From Dorea sp. 5-2 (GTDB lineage Bacteria > Bacillota > Clostridia > Lachnospirales > Lachnospiraceae): a DNA stretch of 64,000 nt. The stretch is from contig NZ_KE159719.1 of NCBI RefSeq assembly GCF_000403455.2, forward strand, positions 33,157-97,156, read 5' to 3'. This document shows, in pieces, positions 17,714-27,286 of this stretch (the stretch's first letter is position 1; the number at the start of each line of letters is the position of its first letter). Below the pieces are notes generated by a model. The model saw only the letters and a list, made by a program, of their open reading frames with translations. It was not told the origin of the DNA and ran no database searches. Both the position numbers and the translations under genes were made by a program.

Positions 17714-18223
17714 ATGAAGGCATTAAAAGAATTTATCCATATGATCGTGATACCGGTCGCGATTGCTTTATTCTGCAGTAAAGTGCTGATCGTCAATGCG
17801 AATATCCCGTCCGGATCTATGGAGGATACCATTCACCCGGGAGACCGGGTAATAGGATCCCGGCTGGCATATCTAAGCCAGGGGCCCGAGCGGGGAGACA
17901 TCATTATCTTCCGGTATCCGGATGATGAGTCGCAGGTTTTCATTAAGCGGGTTATCGGGCTGCCGCAAGAAGAGGTCCTGATCGTGGACGGTCAGGTCTA
18001 TATAGACGGTGCGCAGAAGCCTCTTAAAGAACTCTACCTGAAAGAAATTCCCCAGGGCAGTTTCGGACCCTATGAGGTTCCGGAGGATTCTTATTTTGTG
18101 ATGGGGGATAACCGGAATAATTCACATGATTCCAGATTCTGGGAGAATCATTTTGTGACCAGGGACGAGGTCATGGCAAAAGCGGTGTTCCAGTATTATC
18201 CGCGGATCGGGCTGGTAGACTGA
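17714..18223 (+). CDS. lepB: Signal peptidase I
   Basis: 169 residues, S26 family. A single N-terminal membrane helix (residues 8-26) precedes the catalytic Ser35 in IPSGSMEDTIHPGD and the general-base Lys78 in FIKRVIGLP; the box E motif GDNRNNSHDSRFW is complete. It cleaves Sec signal peptides on the outer face of the membrane. It starts one base after the flotillin stop, so the two are translated together, and the lipase gene follows after 13 bases. Confidence 0.95.
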   Translation: MKALKEFIHMIVIPVAIALFCSKVLIVNANIPSGSMEDTIHPGDRVIGSRLAYLSQGPERGDIIIFRYPDDESQVFIKRVIGLPQEEVLIVDGQVYIDGAQKPLKELYLKEIPQGSFGPYEVPEDSYFVMGDNRNNSHDSRFWENHFVTRDEVMAKAVFQYYPRIGLVD

Positions 18224-18236
18224 AAGGAAGAATAAG

Positions 18237-19592
18237 ATGAAATATATTCGGAGGATCTTCTGCGGGGTAATTATTTTTCTTACGGCGAATATGCCATTGT
18301 TGAAGTATGTATTGTCATCGGGGGATATCGTATTTCCAAAGTATGGGAGCATTATTATTATGCTCCTTTTGGTTTTGGGATTCATAGCGGTCAATATCAT
18401 TCCGGCGCTCCCGCATCGGAGGATTCCGGGAAGGAGGCTTAGGATCTGTGCGGACGGATGTGAGCTTCTGGTTTATTTCCTGATATCGGCGGCGGCATCG
18501 GCGCTATGCCTGCTGGCTGTGCTGCCGGTGGTGTTTTCAGAAAATAAGTTGGTATGGATCGGAGACCTTGTCTGTGTGATCCTCGCAGAGGCAGCGGTGT
18601 TCTGGAACGGGATCATCCGTGTATATATGACGTCTACACAGATCGGGATCAAATGGCGTACGATAGGCGTGGTGTGCGGCTGGATACCGGTTGTACATCT
18701 GGCGGTGTTGGTGAAGATCATCCGGATGGCGTCAGATGAGTGGAAATTTGAGAGCGGGAAGATCATGCAGGCGCAGGAGAGAAAAGACGAATGGTTGTGC
18801 CGGACCAGATATCCGATCTTGATGGTGCACGGAGTATTCTTCCGGGATTTTAAGTATTTTAATTATTGGGGGAGGATTCCCAAAGAGCTTGAGAAGCATG
18901 GGGCAGAGATCTTCTATGGGAATCATCAGTCGGCGGCGTCCGTTAAAGACAGCGGCGCAGAACTCGCCTGCCGTATCAGGGAGATTGTTGCGGCGTCCGG
19001 GTGTGAGAAGGTGAATATCATCGCACATTCAAAGGGCGGGTTAGATTCCAGGTATGCGATCAGCTGCCTTGGGATGGATGAATATGTCGCGTCTCTTACC
19101 ACTGTCAATACGCCGCACAGAGGCTGTATCTTTGCAGATTATCTTCTGGATAAGATCCCGGGAGCGGTGAAGGATAAGGTGGCGGAGAGTTATAATTCTG
19201 CGCTGAAGGTACTGGGAGATAAGAATCCTGATTTTATAGCGGCTGTGACGGATCTTACGGCTTCTGTCTGCAGAGAATTTAACCAGAAAACGCCGGACAG
19301 GCACGGAGTCTATTATCAGAGTGTGGGATCAAAGCTGAATGTGGCGTCGGGAGGCCGTTTTCCGCTGAATTTCTCACATCAGCTGGTGAAGTATTTTGAC
19401 GGGCAAAATGACGGACTGGTGGCAGAGAATTCCTTTCCATGGGGAGATGATTATACATTTCTTACGACCAGTGGAAAGCGGGGGATATCCCATGGGGATA
19501 TGATAGATCTGAACCGGGAGAATATCAGGGATTTTGATGTGAGAGAATTCTATGTGGAGTTAGTGAATGGTATAAAGAAGAGAGGGCTTTGA
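18237..19592 (+). CDS. Membrane-anchored alpha/beta-hydrolase (triacylglycerol lipase-like)
   Basis: 451 residues. Residues 1-165 have four or five hydrophobic helices. The rest is a lipase fold: oxyanion segment YPILMVHGVFFRDF, nucleophile elbow IIAHSKGGLDSRYA (a HSKGG form of G-x-S-x-G) with the catalytic Ser, NTPHRG, and candidate acid and His in YFDGQNDGLV and ISHGDMID. It resembles bacterial family I lipases tethered to the membrane. The substrate is unknown. It is last in the operon with flotillin and signal peptidase, which suggests work at the cell surface or on membrane lipids. Confidence 0.82.
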   Translation: MKYIRRIFCGVIIFLTANMPLLKYVLSSGDIVFPKYGSIIIMLLLVLGFIAVNIIPALPHRRIPGRRLRICADGCELLVYFLISAAASALCLLAVLPVVFSENKLVWIGDLVCVILAEAAVFWNGIIRVYMTSTQIGIKWRTIGVVCGWIPVVHLAVLVKIIRMASDEWKFESGKIMQAQERKDEWLCRTRYPILMVHGVFFRDFKYFNYWGRIPKELEKHGAEIFYGNHQSAASVKDSGAELACRIREIVAASGCEKVNIIAHSKGGLDSRYAISCLGMDEYVASLTTVNTPHRGCIFADYLLDKIPGAVKDKVAESYNSALKVLGDKNPDFIAAVTDLTASVCREFNQKTPDRHGVYYQSVGSKLNVASGGRFPLNFSHQLVKYFDGQNDGLVAENSFPWGDDYTFLTTSGKRGISHGDMIDLNRENIRDFDVREFYVELVNGIKKRGL

Positions 19593-19602
19593 TCCCCCTC
19601 TC
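19580..19602. terminator. Short convergent terminator-like hairpin
   Basis: GAGAGGG (19580-19586) pairs with CCCTCTC (19596-19602), between the lipase end and the convergent uracil-DNA glycosylase gene. There is no clear T run, so activity is uncertain. Confidence 0.35.
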
Positions 19603-19611
19603 CATAGCGGT

Positions 19612-20172
19612 TTACTTCGTATTTTGTTTCAATTTTTTAACGGCATCGTCAAAATCTCCTTTTACAAGCTCATATTTGGAGGGATCGCGCAGTATTGCCG
19701 ACGGATGATAGGTTGCGGTCAGTGAACAGTCTTTCCGGTATGTCCAGGCGCCATGCTGACTGGTTATCTTGAAATCCGGCGAGATAATGCGCTGTGCGGC
19801 AACACGCCCGAGACATACGATGATCCTGGGCTTTAGGAGAAAGGTCTCATATTTTAAATATGGAAAACATGCCTTCTTTTCCTCTTCTTTTGGATCGCGG
19901 TTGCTAGGGGGATGGCATTTTACAATATTGGTAATATAGATCTCTTCTCTGGTCAGCCCGCAGTCCTGAAGAAGTTTGTCTAAGATCTCTCCGGAACGTC
20001 CGACAAAGGGGAGTCCCTGTTGGTCTTCCTGGTTTCCCGGCGCTTCGGCGATCAGCATAAGTCCCGCCTGATGATCGCCTCTGCCCATGACAGGGAGGTG
20101 CCTGGTCTGGCTTAACGGACAGAGGGTACAGGCGGAGACATGTTGTTTGATATCATTCCATGTATATTGCAT
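19612..20172 (-). CDS. Family-4 uracil-DNA glycosylase
   Basis: 186 residues. Motif A is AEAPGNQEDQQGLPFVGRSG, with the catalytic acidic residue and uracil pocket; motif B is the YHPSA segment. Four cysteines suited to the [4Fe-4S] cluster of this family are present: CTLCP near the N-terminus and the pair CFPYLKY...IIVCLG. It removes uracil from DNA for base-excision repair. The start at 20172 is chosen because AAGGAGACTTT precedes it and the protein starts at the conserved MQYTWND; the longer frame to 20262 has no ribosome site. It diverges from the GNAT gene. Confidence 0.92.
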   Translation of the reverse strand: MQYTWNDIKQHVSACTLCPLSQTRHLPVMGRGDHQAGLMLIAEAPGNQEDQQGLPFVGRSGEILDKLLQDCGLTREEIYITNIVKCHPPSNRDPKEEEKKACFPYLKYETFLLKPRIIVCLGRVAAQRIISPDFKITSQHGAWTYRKDCSLTATYHPSAILRDPSKYELVKGDFDDAVKKLKQNTK

Positions 20173-20288
20173 AAAGTCTCCTTTGGAATTGCGTGTATAT
20201 ATGGTGTCTTGCTGGCTGTTAGGTTCTGACGCTATTATATACACTGGGACCAGAAAAAGCAAGCGAATGACGAAAGGAAGGAAAAGTG

Positions 20289-20813
20289 ATGGGAGAATTA
20301 TATGAAAGATTCGAATTCCGGAATATCCGCCCTGAAGAGGGCGGACAGGCTGCCGAGATTGAACGGATCTGCTTTCCGCCTAATGAGGCGTGTTCCAGGG
20401 AGATGATGCTTGAACGTGTCGATAAGGCGCCGGAGTTATTTCTGGTGGCGATTGACAGAAGCACGGGCAGAATAGCCGGGTTCTTAAACGGACTTTCTAC
20501 GAAGGAGGATTCATTCCGAGATGCGTTTTTTACGGATGCGAAGCTTCATGATCCGGCGGGGAAGAACGTGATGCTCCTGGGGGTAGACGTACTTCCGGAA
20601 TATCGCATGCAGGGGCTTGCAAGCGAGCTTATGAAGATCTATCTTAGAAGAGAGCGCGGGAAGGGCAGGCACAAGGTATTGCTGACATGTCATGACTCCA
20701 AGGTGGATATGTATAAGAAGATGGGGTTTCAGGATGTGGGGATCGCGGATTCTGCATGGGGCGGCAGTCAATGGCGTGAGATGAGTTGTATGCTCGGGGC
20801 AAGGAGTGAGTGA
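20289..20813 (+). CDS. GNAT-family N-acetyltransferase
   Basis: 174 residues with the GNAT core: beta-4 MLLGVDVLPEYRMQGLASELM carries the acetyl-CoA pyrophosphate loop (R-x-x-G-L-A), and the later VDMYKKMGFQDVG is the usual C-terminal strand and helix. The acceptor is unknown. The ATG at 20289 follows GGAAGGAAAA; GTG at 20286 is less likely. Single-gene unit divergent from the glycosylase gene. Confidence 0.85.
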   Translation: MGELYERFEFRNIRPEEGGQAAEIERICFPPNEACSREMMLERVDKAPELFLVAIDRSTGRIAGFLNGLSTKEDSFRDAFFTDAKLHDPAGKNVMLLGVDVLPEYRMQGLASELMKIYLRRERGKGRHKVLLTCHDSKVDMYKKMGFQDVGIADSAWGGSQWREMSCMLGARSE

Positions 20814-20987
20814 GATGACAATCCTATAAAGTGTCGGAATATGGATGCCTTGTCAGTTTGCCGCGGGTCTTTGGTTGTAGGGGGTTAAGTTCTCACTTTT
20901 TTTGCCGATATTACAAATAGTAAATACAATATAGAGTACATATAAATGTTGTGATGATGGATGGTAATGATCAAGGGGGCGTATCTT

Positions 20988-21974
20988 ATGAATTTCTTTA
21001 CCGTACAGTCAATAGGTGCATATACACGGAATCTGGAGATGCAGTTGAAATGGCAGCAGAAGAAGGATAACAATGACTTCTCGGCAGATGGGAGCACGAA
21101 ACTGAACGATCCCATCGCGAGACAGGCGGAGGAGATCAGGCAGGCTCAGGCAGACGGTTCGGCAAAGCTTGGGGCGCAGATCAGGTCGAAGCTTGCGAAC
21201 GGACAGAAGCTTACCATGGAAGAGATGGAGTATCTCGAGAAGAATGATCCGCAGACCTATCAGAAGGTGAAGGCGATCGAGGCTGAGCAGAAGAGCTATG
21301 AGAAGGAGCTTAAGAGGTGTAAGACCAAGGAAGAGGTACAGCGGGTGCGGATGAATCATACCGCCGCTTCTCTGAGTGCAGTGAATAATATCAAGAATAA
21401 TCCGGCGATACCCGAAGAGAAGAAGCTTGAGCTGATCTGGCAGGAGCATATGAAGAATATGGCGTTTGAGGAGACCACGAGAGAGTTCGTGGAGAGCGGC
21501 AGATATGCGAAGCTTCCGACAGAGGCAGAGAAGGCGGAGGCAGAGAAAGAGCTTAAGGAAGCGAAAGAGGCGGAGCTTGGAATTGAAGACCCGGCAGAGG
21601 ATGACGAAGCGAAGGAGCCGACAGAGGATGAGGTTCAGGCGGATCAGGTGAATGATGAGATCCTGAACGATCAGGTAAGCCGGTTGAAGGAAGATGCTTT
21701 GACGGGAAGGATGGATCGTGTGAGGGAAGATGCTTTGGCTGGCAAGGCAGACTGTGTGAAGAGCAGTGTTCTGGCTGACAAGGCGAAAGCGGCGGCGATC
21801 CATGAAGCGCAGAGAAAGAGCCGGGAGGTTCTGGATGGACACAGATTGACCCGCATGGAAGCAGAGACGACACCGGAGGCGCTGAAGGTGAAGCGCGCCA
21901 GAGCGCAGGCGGCGTATAATGAGAATAGAAACGATATGGCGCCGAAACAGTTATACGATATTAAAGTTAAGTAA
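20988..21974 (+). CDS. Hypothetical Ala/Glu/Lys-rich coiled-coil protein
   Basis: 328 residues, no signal peptide or membrane segment. The N-terminus (MNFFTVQSIGAY) is followed by long charged helices (LTMEEMEYLEKNDPQTYQKV, KAEAEKELKEAKEAE). Near residues 215-260 there are three similar units of about 13-15 residues: DQVSRLKEDALTG, RMDRVREDALAG and KADCVKSSVLAD. I do not recognise the family. The start at 20988 is chosen because AAGGGGG precedes it. A strong terminator follows. Confidence 0.7.
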   Translation: MNFFTVQSIGAYTRNLEMQLKWQQKKDNNDFSADGSTKLNDPIARQAEEIRQAQADGSAKLGAQIRSKLANGQKLTMEEMEYLEKNDPQTYQKVKAIEAEQKSYEKELKRCKTKEEVQRVRMNHTAASLSAVNNIKNNPAIPEEKKLELIWQEHMKNMAFEETTREFVESGRYAKLPTEAEKAEAEKELKEAKEAELGIEDPAEDDEAKEPTEDEVQADQVNDEILNDQVSRLKEDALTGRMDRVREDALAGKADCVKSSVLADKAKAAAIHEAQRKSREVLDGHRLTRMEAETTPEALKVKRARAQAAYNENRNDMAPKQLYDIKVK

Positions 21975-22004
21975 GGATTACAATCTCAAGTCCTCCTACT
22001 CATT

Positions 22005-22051
22005 TAAAATCTCACTTTCATTGCAGTCGACTGCATGAAAGTGAGATTTTT
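22005..22051. terminator. Bidirectional intrinsic terminator
   Basis: AAATCTCACTTTCAT, then an inner GCAGTCGACTGC palindrome, then ATGAAAGTGAGATTTTT form a nearly perfect stem of over 15 base pairs, with A and T tracts on both sides. It serves the coiled-coil gene and the convergent flavoprotein gene. Confidence 0.85.
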
Positions 22052-22075
22052 GAACGCAAGATTTAGAATTTAAGT

Positions 22076-23452
22076 CTATGAATCACATATCGCCGCAATA
22101 TGCCGTGCCACATACACTCCGCTTGCCGAAGCATGAGAGAGTGAATGGGTGACGCCGCTTCCGTCTCCGATGATATAGAGCCCTTTATATCTGCTTTCCA
22201 GATTTTCATTAAGCTCCACTTCCATATTATAGAACTTCACTTCCACGCCATAGAGGAGAGTGTCGTCATTAGCGGTTCCCGGCGCGATCTTGTCCAGGGC
22301 ATAGATCATCTCCATGATGCCGTCCAGGATCCTCTTGGGAAGTACAAGACTCAGATCGCCGGGGGTAGCGGCAAGTGTAGGGGTTACCAGGCCTTCTCGG
22401 ATCCGGTTGGAGGTACTTCGTCTTCCTCTCACCAGATCGCCGAATCGCTGTACGATCACGCCTCCGCCGAGCATATTCGAAAGCCTGGCGATACTTTCAC
22501 CATATCCGTTGCTGTCCTTGAAGGGTTCGGAGAAATGCTTTGCAACCAACAATGCGAAATTCGTATTCTCTGTCTGGTGTTCGGTATCCTCATAGCTGTG
22601 TCCGTTTACGGTGACGATACCGTTGGTGTTCTCGTTTACCACGATGCCGTATGGATTCATACAGAAGGTGCGTACATTGTCCTCGAATTTCTCTGTCCGG
22701 TAGACGATCTTGCTTTCATAGAGTTCGTCGGTCAGGTGTGAGAAGATGACCGCGGGAAGCTCCACACGGACTCCGATATCCACACGGTTTGATCTGGTGG
22801 GGATATCAAGCTCATGGCAGATCTTCTCCATCCATTTACTCCCGCTCCTTCCCACAGAGACAATGCATTTCTCACAGTCAGCCGTGTGTTCGCCGTAGTG
22901 GGCCCGATAGCCGTTATCTGTACATTCCAGGCTGTCGATCGGAGTGTTAAAGTAGAAATCCACTTTGTCCTTCAGTTCTTCATACAATTGTTCCAGAACC
23001 ACATAATTAATATCCGTCCCAAGGTGGCGTACAGAAGCATCCAAAAGCTTCAGCTTGTTCTGGAGACAAACCTTCTTGAACTGGGTGCCTGCCGTAGAAT
23101 ACATACGGGTCTTTCCCCCGCCGTGGGAAGTATTGATATCATCGACATACCGCATCAGATCGAGAGCCTGCTCCTTGCCGATGTATTCATAGAGAGTGCC
23201 GCCGAAGTCGTTGGTGATATTGTATTTCCCGTCTGAAAATGCACCTGCGCCGCCAAAACCATTCATGATCGCGCAGGTCTTACACTTGATGCAGGACTTT
23301 ACCTTCTTGCCGTCGATTGGGCAGTGCCGGTCCTTTAGCGGAACACCCGCCTCGAAAACGGCGATCTTAAGCCGATTGTCCTGCCGTACCAGTTCGTAGG
23401 CTGAGAAGATCCCGCCGGGACCTGCGCCTACGATGATCACATCATAATTCAT
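22076..23452 (-). CDS. FAD-dependent dehydrogenase (COG2509 type)
   Basis: 458 residues. The N-terminal dinucleotide-binding motif is IIVGAGPGGIFSAYEL, with the acidic end of the second strand in AVFEAG; the C-terminal FAD motif is GLYIIGDGSGVTHSLSHA. A Cys cluster CIKCKTC (near residues 54-60) could bind a metal or an Fe-S cluster. This matches the uncharacterised COG2509 flavoproteins. The substrate is unknown. It is a single gene, convergent with the coiled-coil gene. Confidence 0.85.
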   Translation of the reverse strand: MNYDVIIVGAGPGGIFSAYELVRQDNRLKIAVFEAGVPLKDRHCPIDGKKVKSCIKCKTCAIMNGFGGAGAFSDGKYNITNDFGGTLYEYIGKEQALDLMRYVDDINTSHGGGKTRMYSTAGTQFKKVCLQNKLKLLDASVRHLGTDINYVVLEQLYEELKDKVDFYFNTPIDSLECTDNGYRAHYGEHTADCEKCIVSVGRSGSKWMEKICHELDIPTRSNRVDIGVRVELPAVIFSHLTDELYESKIVYRTEKFEDNVRTFCMNPYGIVVNENTNGIVTVNGHSYEDTEHQTENTNFALLVAKHFSEPFKDSNGYGESIARLSNMLGGGVIVQRFGDLVRGRRSTSNRIREGLVTPTLAATPGDLSLVLPKRILDGIMEMIYALDKIAPGTANDDTLLYGVEVKFYNMEVELNENLESRYKGLYIIGDGSGVTHSLSHASASGVYVARHIAAICDS

Positions 23453-23603
23453 AATATTACTCCTTCCGATCTTTTAACATGTTGCTATATTTCCGGATAA
23501 CCATTGTTGTATGCTTTCTATGATTCCTTCGTTGTAAATTTTATTATAAATAATCAGACGAAGAATGACAAGGTAAAATGAGTTTAAATATAGCCTTTTC
23601 GTT

Positions 23604-24953
23604 TCAGCGGACTTGTTTTTCTTCATTGATCGACATTCTTCGCATTTTCCAATAATGCAAGAACAGTGTCCCTGTGAGCAGCAGGCATAGTCCTTCTGCC
23701 AATGTGGCAGCCCACCAGATACCATTTCCGCCAAAGAGAGCCGTAAGCAGTAAAAGGCTCAGGGCAACGAAGAGGAATCCTCTTCCAAGGGAAATTGCCA
23801 TGGCAGACTTTGGGTACTCAACCGCAGTAAAGAAACCTCCGATGATAACATTGAACCCGCAGAGCAAAAAGGAGTAAGAAAATGTATAAAAGATACTTAC
23901 GGAAGCCTGGCGAAGCTCCTGCATTCCGGGAGAAATAAACAGACCGACCAAAGGAACTGCGACACCCCGGGATATGACAAAGGCGGCGACAGAGAAAACG
24001 GCGCCGAATGTCAGAGCATATTTCAACAGCCGATGATATTTGTCCGGAATTCCTTTCCCGTAATAGTAGCTGACCAGCGGCTGGATCCCTTGTGCGATGC
24101 CTGCCATGGACATCACGATGATGGTACTGACATAGGTGACGATGGTGTAGCTGACGATAAATACTTCGTCAAGATATGCCAGGATCGTATAGTTGAATAA
24201 GAAGATCACGATCCCGGCAGAGAATTCCGTAATGCCGGAGGATAAGCCGATCTTCACCGTCCGCCAGGCAAGCGGCAGGGACGGAGTGAACCGCACTAGC
24301 TTCATATGCGTCCGCTTGCTGCCAAAATGTGTCAGGTACAGAAGGACTACGATCAGCTGTGATAAGCCGGTTGCGAATGCGGCGCCCCAGATCCCCTTGT
24401 GGAATACCATGACGAACAGATAGTCAAGGATGCAGTTTAATACTGCCCCGGCTGTGACGATCATGGTAGCCGTCATAGGATAGCCGTCGGTCTTGATCAG
24501 TACTTCCAGTGAATAAGAACAGATGAAGAAGACACTGAAACAGGCGATGGTAGTAATGTATGTCCGGACATATTCAAGGGTGCGCTCGGTGGCGCCAAGG
24601 AACAGGGCGATCGCTTCGGATTTCCAGAGTACAAGGATGGTGATCAGTGCAGATACCAGGATCACGGTCAGGATATTCTGGGTAAATACTTCGTTTGCCT
24701 TGTCATCTTCCTTCTGTCCCAGCAGGATGGCGATGATCGTGGATGAGCCGACGGCGAACATCAGGGCGACAGAGAATAGAAGGGTGACGAAGGGCATGGC
24801 GATATTGACGCCGGACAGCGCAAGTTCCGATACGCCTCTTGCTACAAATAAACCGTCGATCATGGTATAGAGGGCGTAGACCCACTGTGCGATCAGTGAC
24901 GGAATGATAAATCGAAAAAAGTCATTTTTCAATGATCTGCCTTCTAGTTTCAT
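23604..24953 (-). CDS. MATE-family multidrug/cation exporter
   Basis: 449 residues with twelve predicted hydrophobic helices in two similar halves, starting at the conserved KNDFFRFIIPSLIAQWVYAL. MATE proteins export drugs or metabolites using a sodium or proton gradient. The start at 24953 is chosen over 24974 because AGGAGGTTCTATCT precedes it. Its 3' end lies about 150 bases from the flavoprotein start, on the same strand. Substrate not predictable. Confidence 0.88.
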   Translation of the reverse strand: MKLEGRSLKNDFFRFIIPSLIAQWVYALYTMIDGLFVARGVSELALSGVNIAMPFVTLLFSVALMFAVGSSTIIAILLGQKEDDKANEVFTQNILTVILVSALITILVLWKSEAIALFLGATERTLEYVRTYITTIACFSVFFICSYSLEVLIKTDGYPMTATMIVTAGAVLNCILDYLFVMVFHKGIWGAAFATGLSQLIVVLLYLTHFGSKRTHMKLVRFTPSLPLAWRTVKIGLSSGITEFSAGIVIFLFNYTILAYLDEVFIVSYTIVTYVSTIIVMSMAGIAQGIQPLVSYYYGKGIPDKYHRLLKYALTFGAVFSVAAFVISRGVAVPLVGLFISPGMQELRQASVSIFYTFSYSFLLCGFNVIIGGFFTAVEYPKSAMAISLGRGFLFVALSLLLLTALFGGNGIWWAATLAEGLCLLLTGTLFLHYWKMRRMSINEEKQVR

Positions 24954-25094
24954 AGATAGAACCTCCTCACACATATTCTAAACCTTAGTATTATACCAAG
25001 GTCAAGCATGTTATTAAAGAAGATCATTTTTAAATTGTTTTTGCTGGTATTTGCATTTATAATAAGAATAAGAATTCAGTCTGAGGAGAAGAGG

Positions 25095-26381
25095 ATGTTC
25101 AAATTTTTTATATTTTTGTGGGTGTACCTGGGAATGCTGCTGGGGGGTATCGTATTGATCAGGCGGGGGAAAAAGATTCCGGGAAAGATTATCTTAACGG
25201 CATGTCTGTTATTATTGACAGCGCCGCTGGCATTCCTTGGTATAGGGGTTGCATCATTGATGATCCAGATGTTACTGGGAGTGGCGCCGGATCGGTATGC
25301 CGCGATCCTTACCTGTATTGCGGCGCTGCTCATCGCCGTATTCCTGTGCCTTCTGTGGGGTGTTCTTAAGAAAAAGAAGGTTTACCTTCCGATCTGTGTG
25401 ATGAGTGTGATCTTGATGCTTGCTTTGGGCGGAAATGCAGCTTACGATATGTATCAGAAAAGTATCCCCAAGATCAGCGAGAAGGATGATCTGTTGTATA
25501 CTTATGCGCCTTATGCCGAAGGCAGCAAGGTCTATATCCCCGATGAGAAGCCGGACATCAGATTCACGGAGGATATTCCGAAGATGGACGGCGCGACGGC
25601 GTTGTATCCCATCTACTCGTCCTTTGCAAGGATGGTTTATCCAAGGGAAATCCTGGAGGGAGAAGGGAATGAGTTCGAGATCTACAACGGCGAATATCTG
25701 CGGTGTACCAGAACGCCGCAGGCTTATGAGAATCTTGCCGAAGGAGAGGTGGATGTAATATTTGCGGCGGCTCCGTCAGAGGAACAGACGGCATATGCGA
25801 AGGAGCTTGGAGTGGAATTCGAGTTTACTCCTATCGGTAAAGAGGCGTTTGTATTTTTCGTAAATGCGAAGAATCCTATAGAAGATATTACGGTGGAGCA
25901 GATCCGGAAGATCTATGCCGGGGAGATCACTCGTTGGGAGGAGCTTGGAGTAAAAGGTATGGGGAAGATCAGGGCATTTCAGAGGAGCGAGGGCAGCGGC
26001 AGCCAGAGTACATTAGAGAAGCTGATGGAAGGGAAAGAACTGATGGAAGCGCCGAAGGAAGACGTGGTTGATATGATGGCGGGGATCATAGATCGGACGG
26101 CGGATTACAAGAATTATAAGAATGCGCTTGGTTTTTCATTTCGGTTTTATTCTATGGAAATGATCCGCAATGAGCAGATCAAGCTGCTCCGGGTAGAAGG
26201 AATCTATCCAAAGGAAGATGCGATCGAGGATGGGACGTATCCCCTGGCGTCAGAATTTTACGCAGTTACCAGAACCGATGCCAGTGAGAATACGAGAAAA
26301 CTGGTAGAATGGATACAGGGAGAGCAGGGGCAGGATATTGTGAAGAAGACGGGATATACGCCGATCGAGGCAGGATCATGA
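25095..26381 (+). CDS. Membrane-anchored PstS-like phosphate-binding protein
   Basis: 428 residues. Four hydrophobic helices in the first ~135 residues are followed by an extracellular type-2 binding domain. ALYPIYSSFA, VDVIFAAAPS and RSEGSGSQ resemble the oxyanion-binding loops of PstS. The fusion of a multi-helix membrane part to a PstS domain, with no Pst transporter genes nearby, suggests sensing or scavenging rather than classic uptake. The start at 25095 is chosen because GAGGAGAAGAGG precedes it; 25008 has a weaker site. It overlaps the MerR gene by 4 bases. Confidence 0.78.
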   Translation: MFKFFIFLWVYLGMLLGGIVLIRRGKKIPGKIILTACLLLLTAPLAFLGIGVASLMIQMLLGVAPDRYAAILTCIAALLIAVFLCLLWGVLKKKKVYLPICVMSVILMLALGGNAAYDMYQKSIPKISEKDDLLYTYAPYAEGSKVYIPDEKPDIRFTEDIPKMDGATALYPIYSSFARMVYPREILEGEGNEFEIYNGEYLRCTRTPQAYENLAEGEVDVIFAAAPSEEQTAYAKELGVEFEFTPIGKEAFVFFVNAKNPIEDITVEQIRKIYAGEITRWEELGVKGMGKIRAFQRSEGSGSQSTLEKLMEGKELMEAPKEDVVDMMAGIIDRTADYKNYKNALGFSFRFYSMEMIRNEQIKLLRVEGIYPKEDAIEDGTYPLASEFYAVTRTDASENTRKLVEWIQGEQGQDIVKKTGYTPIEAGS

Positions 26382-27184
26382 AGAAGTATTTTAAAATAGG
26401 CGAGATATCGAAAATGTACCATATCGGAACGGATTCTCTGCGGTATTATGAAAAGATCGGTATCCTTAAGCCTAAGCGTGGGGAGAACCAGTACCGCCTC
26501 TACCGGACGGAGGATATCTGGCGGCTGAACGTGATACGGGAGCTGCGGGAACTGGGATTTACCATGGAGCAGATCGGGGGATACCTTCGGGATCATACGG
26601 CGGATAAGGCAAGAGAACTTCTGGAAGATGAACTGCGCATGATCAAAGAGAGGCAGAAGCAGTTAGGGGCGCTTAAGAAGAACGTGGAAGAGCGTGTCCG
26701 CGTCTTGGCAGAGTGCAAGGCTAAGGAGACGGGAAAGGTTAAGCTGTGTAAGCTGCCGGACCGGCGGTGCCACTATATCGGCGAGGGGTATCAGAAGGAC
26801 GAAGAGATGGATGTACTGATCAAGCGGCTTCTGAACAGGAATGTGGAGACACTGTATATCATAGGGAGTAACCGCATCGGTTCTGTTATTTTGGCGGAGG
26901 ATGCCAGAAACGGGCGGTGCAGGGAGTATTCAGGGGTGTTCATGATCGATGAAGAAGGAGATACGGTCATTCCCGGCGGGGATTATCTGTCGCTTGTCTA
27001 TCGGGGAAACTGCGGACAAAATTATGATCTGCTCCCGGAGCTTCTAAGATATGCGAAGGAGAATGGCTATCGGATGGCGAGTGACGTGTATGAGATTCTG
27101 TGGGTGGATATCCATGTATCGGAGAAAGTGGAGGAACATATCACAGAGCTGCAGTTCCGGGTGGAGAAATTGATTGAGAAATGA
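26378..27184 (+). CDS. MerR-family regulator with GyrI-like effector domain
   Basis: 268 residues. The N-terminal MerR winged helix FKIGEISKMYHIGTDSLRYYE and the GILKPKR...YRLYR wing are followed by a coiled-coil dimer helix. From about residue 120 on there is a GyrI-like effector-binding domain (YEILWVDIHVSE), as in BmrR-type drug-responsive regulators. Its ATG overlaps the stop of the PstS-like gene (ATGA), so the two are translationally coupled and the regulator may respond to that protein's ligand or control the same set of genes. Confidence 0.87.
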   Translation: MKKYFKIGEISKMYHIGTDSLRYYEKIGILKPKRGENQYRLYRTEDIWRLNVIRELRELGFTMEQIGGYLRDHTADKARELLEDELRMIKERQKQLGALKKNVEERVRVLAECKAKETGKVKLCKLPDRRCHYIGEGYQKDEEMDVLIKRLLNRNVETLYIIGSNRIGSVILAEDARNGRCREYSGVFMIDEEGDTVIPGGDYLSLVYRGNCGQNYDLLPELLRYAKENGYRMASDVYEILWVDIHVSEKVEEHITELQFRVEKLIEK

Positions 27185-27286
27185 TTGAAAAATCCTATAC
27201 AGAATGCTAGAATGAACGAAAGATAATTATACTGGCGCGTTGGCTGCGAGGTGTGATCGTATCAAAAGATATGGAGAGGTACAGTG

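Noticed and set aside
21009..21842. 277-codon antisense frame across the coiled-coil gene
   Set aside because: Leu/Arg/His-rich translation with no domain character; opposite to a gene with clear start and terminator.
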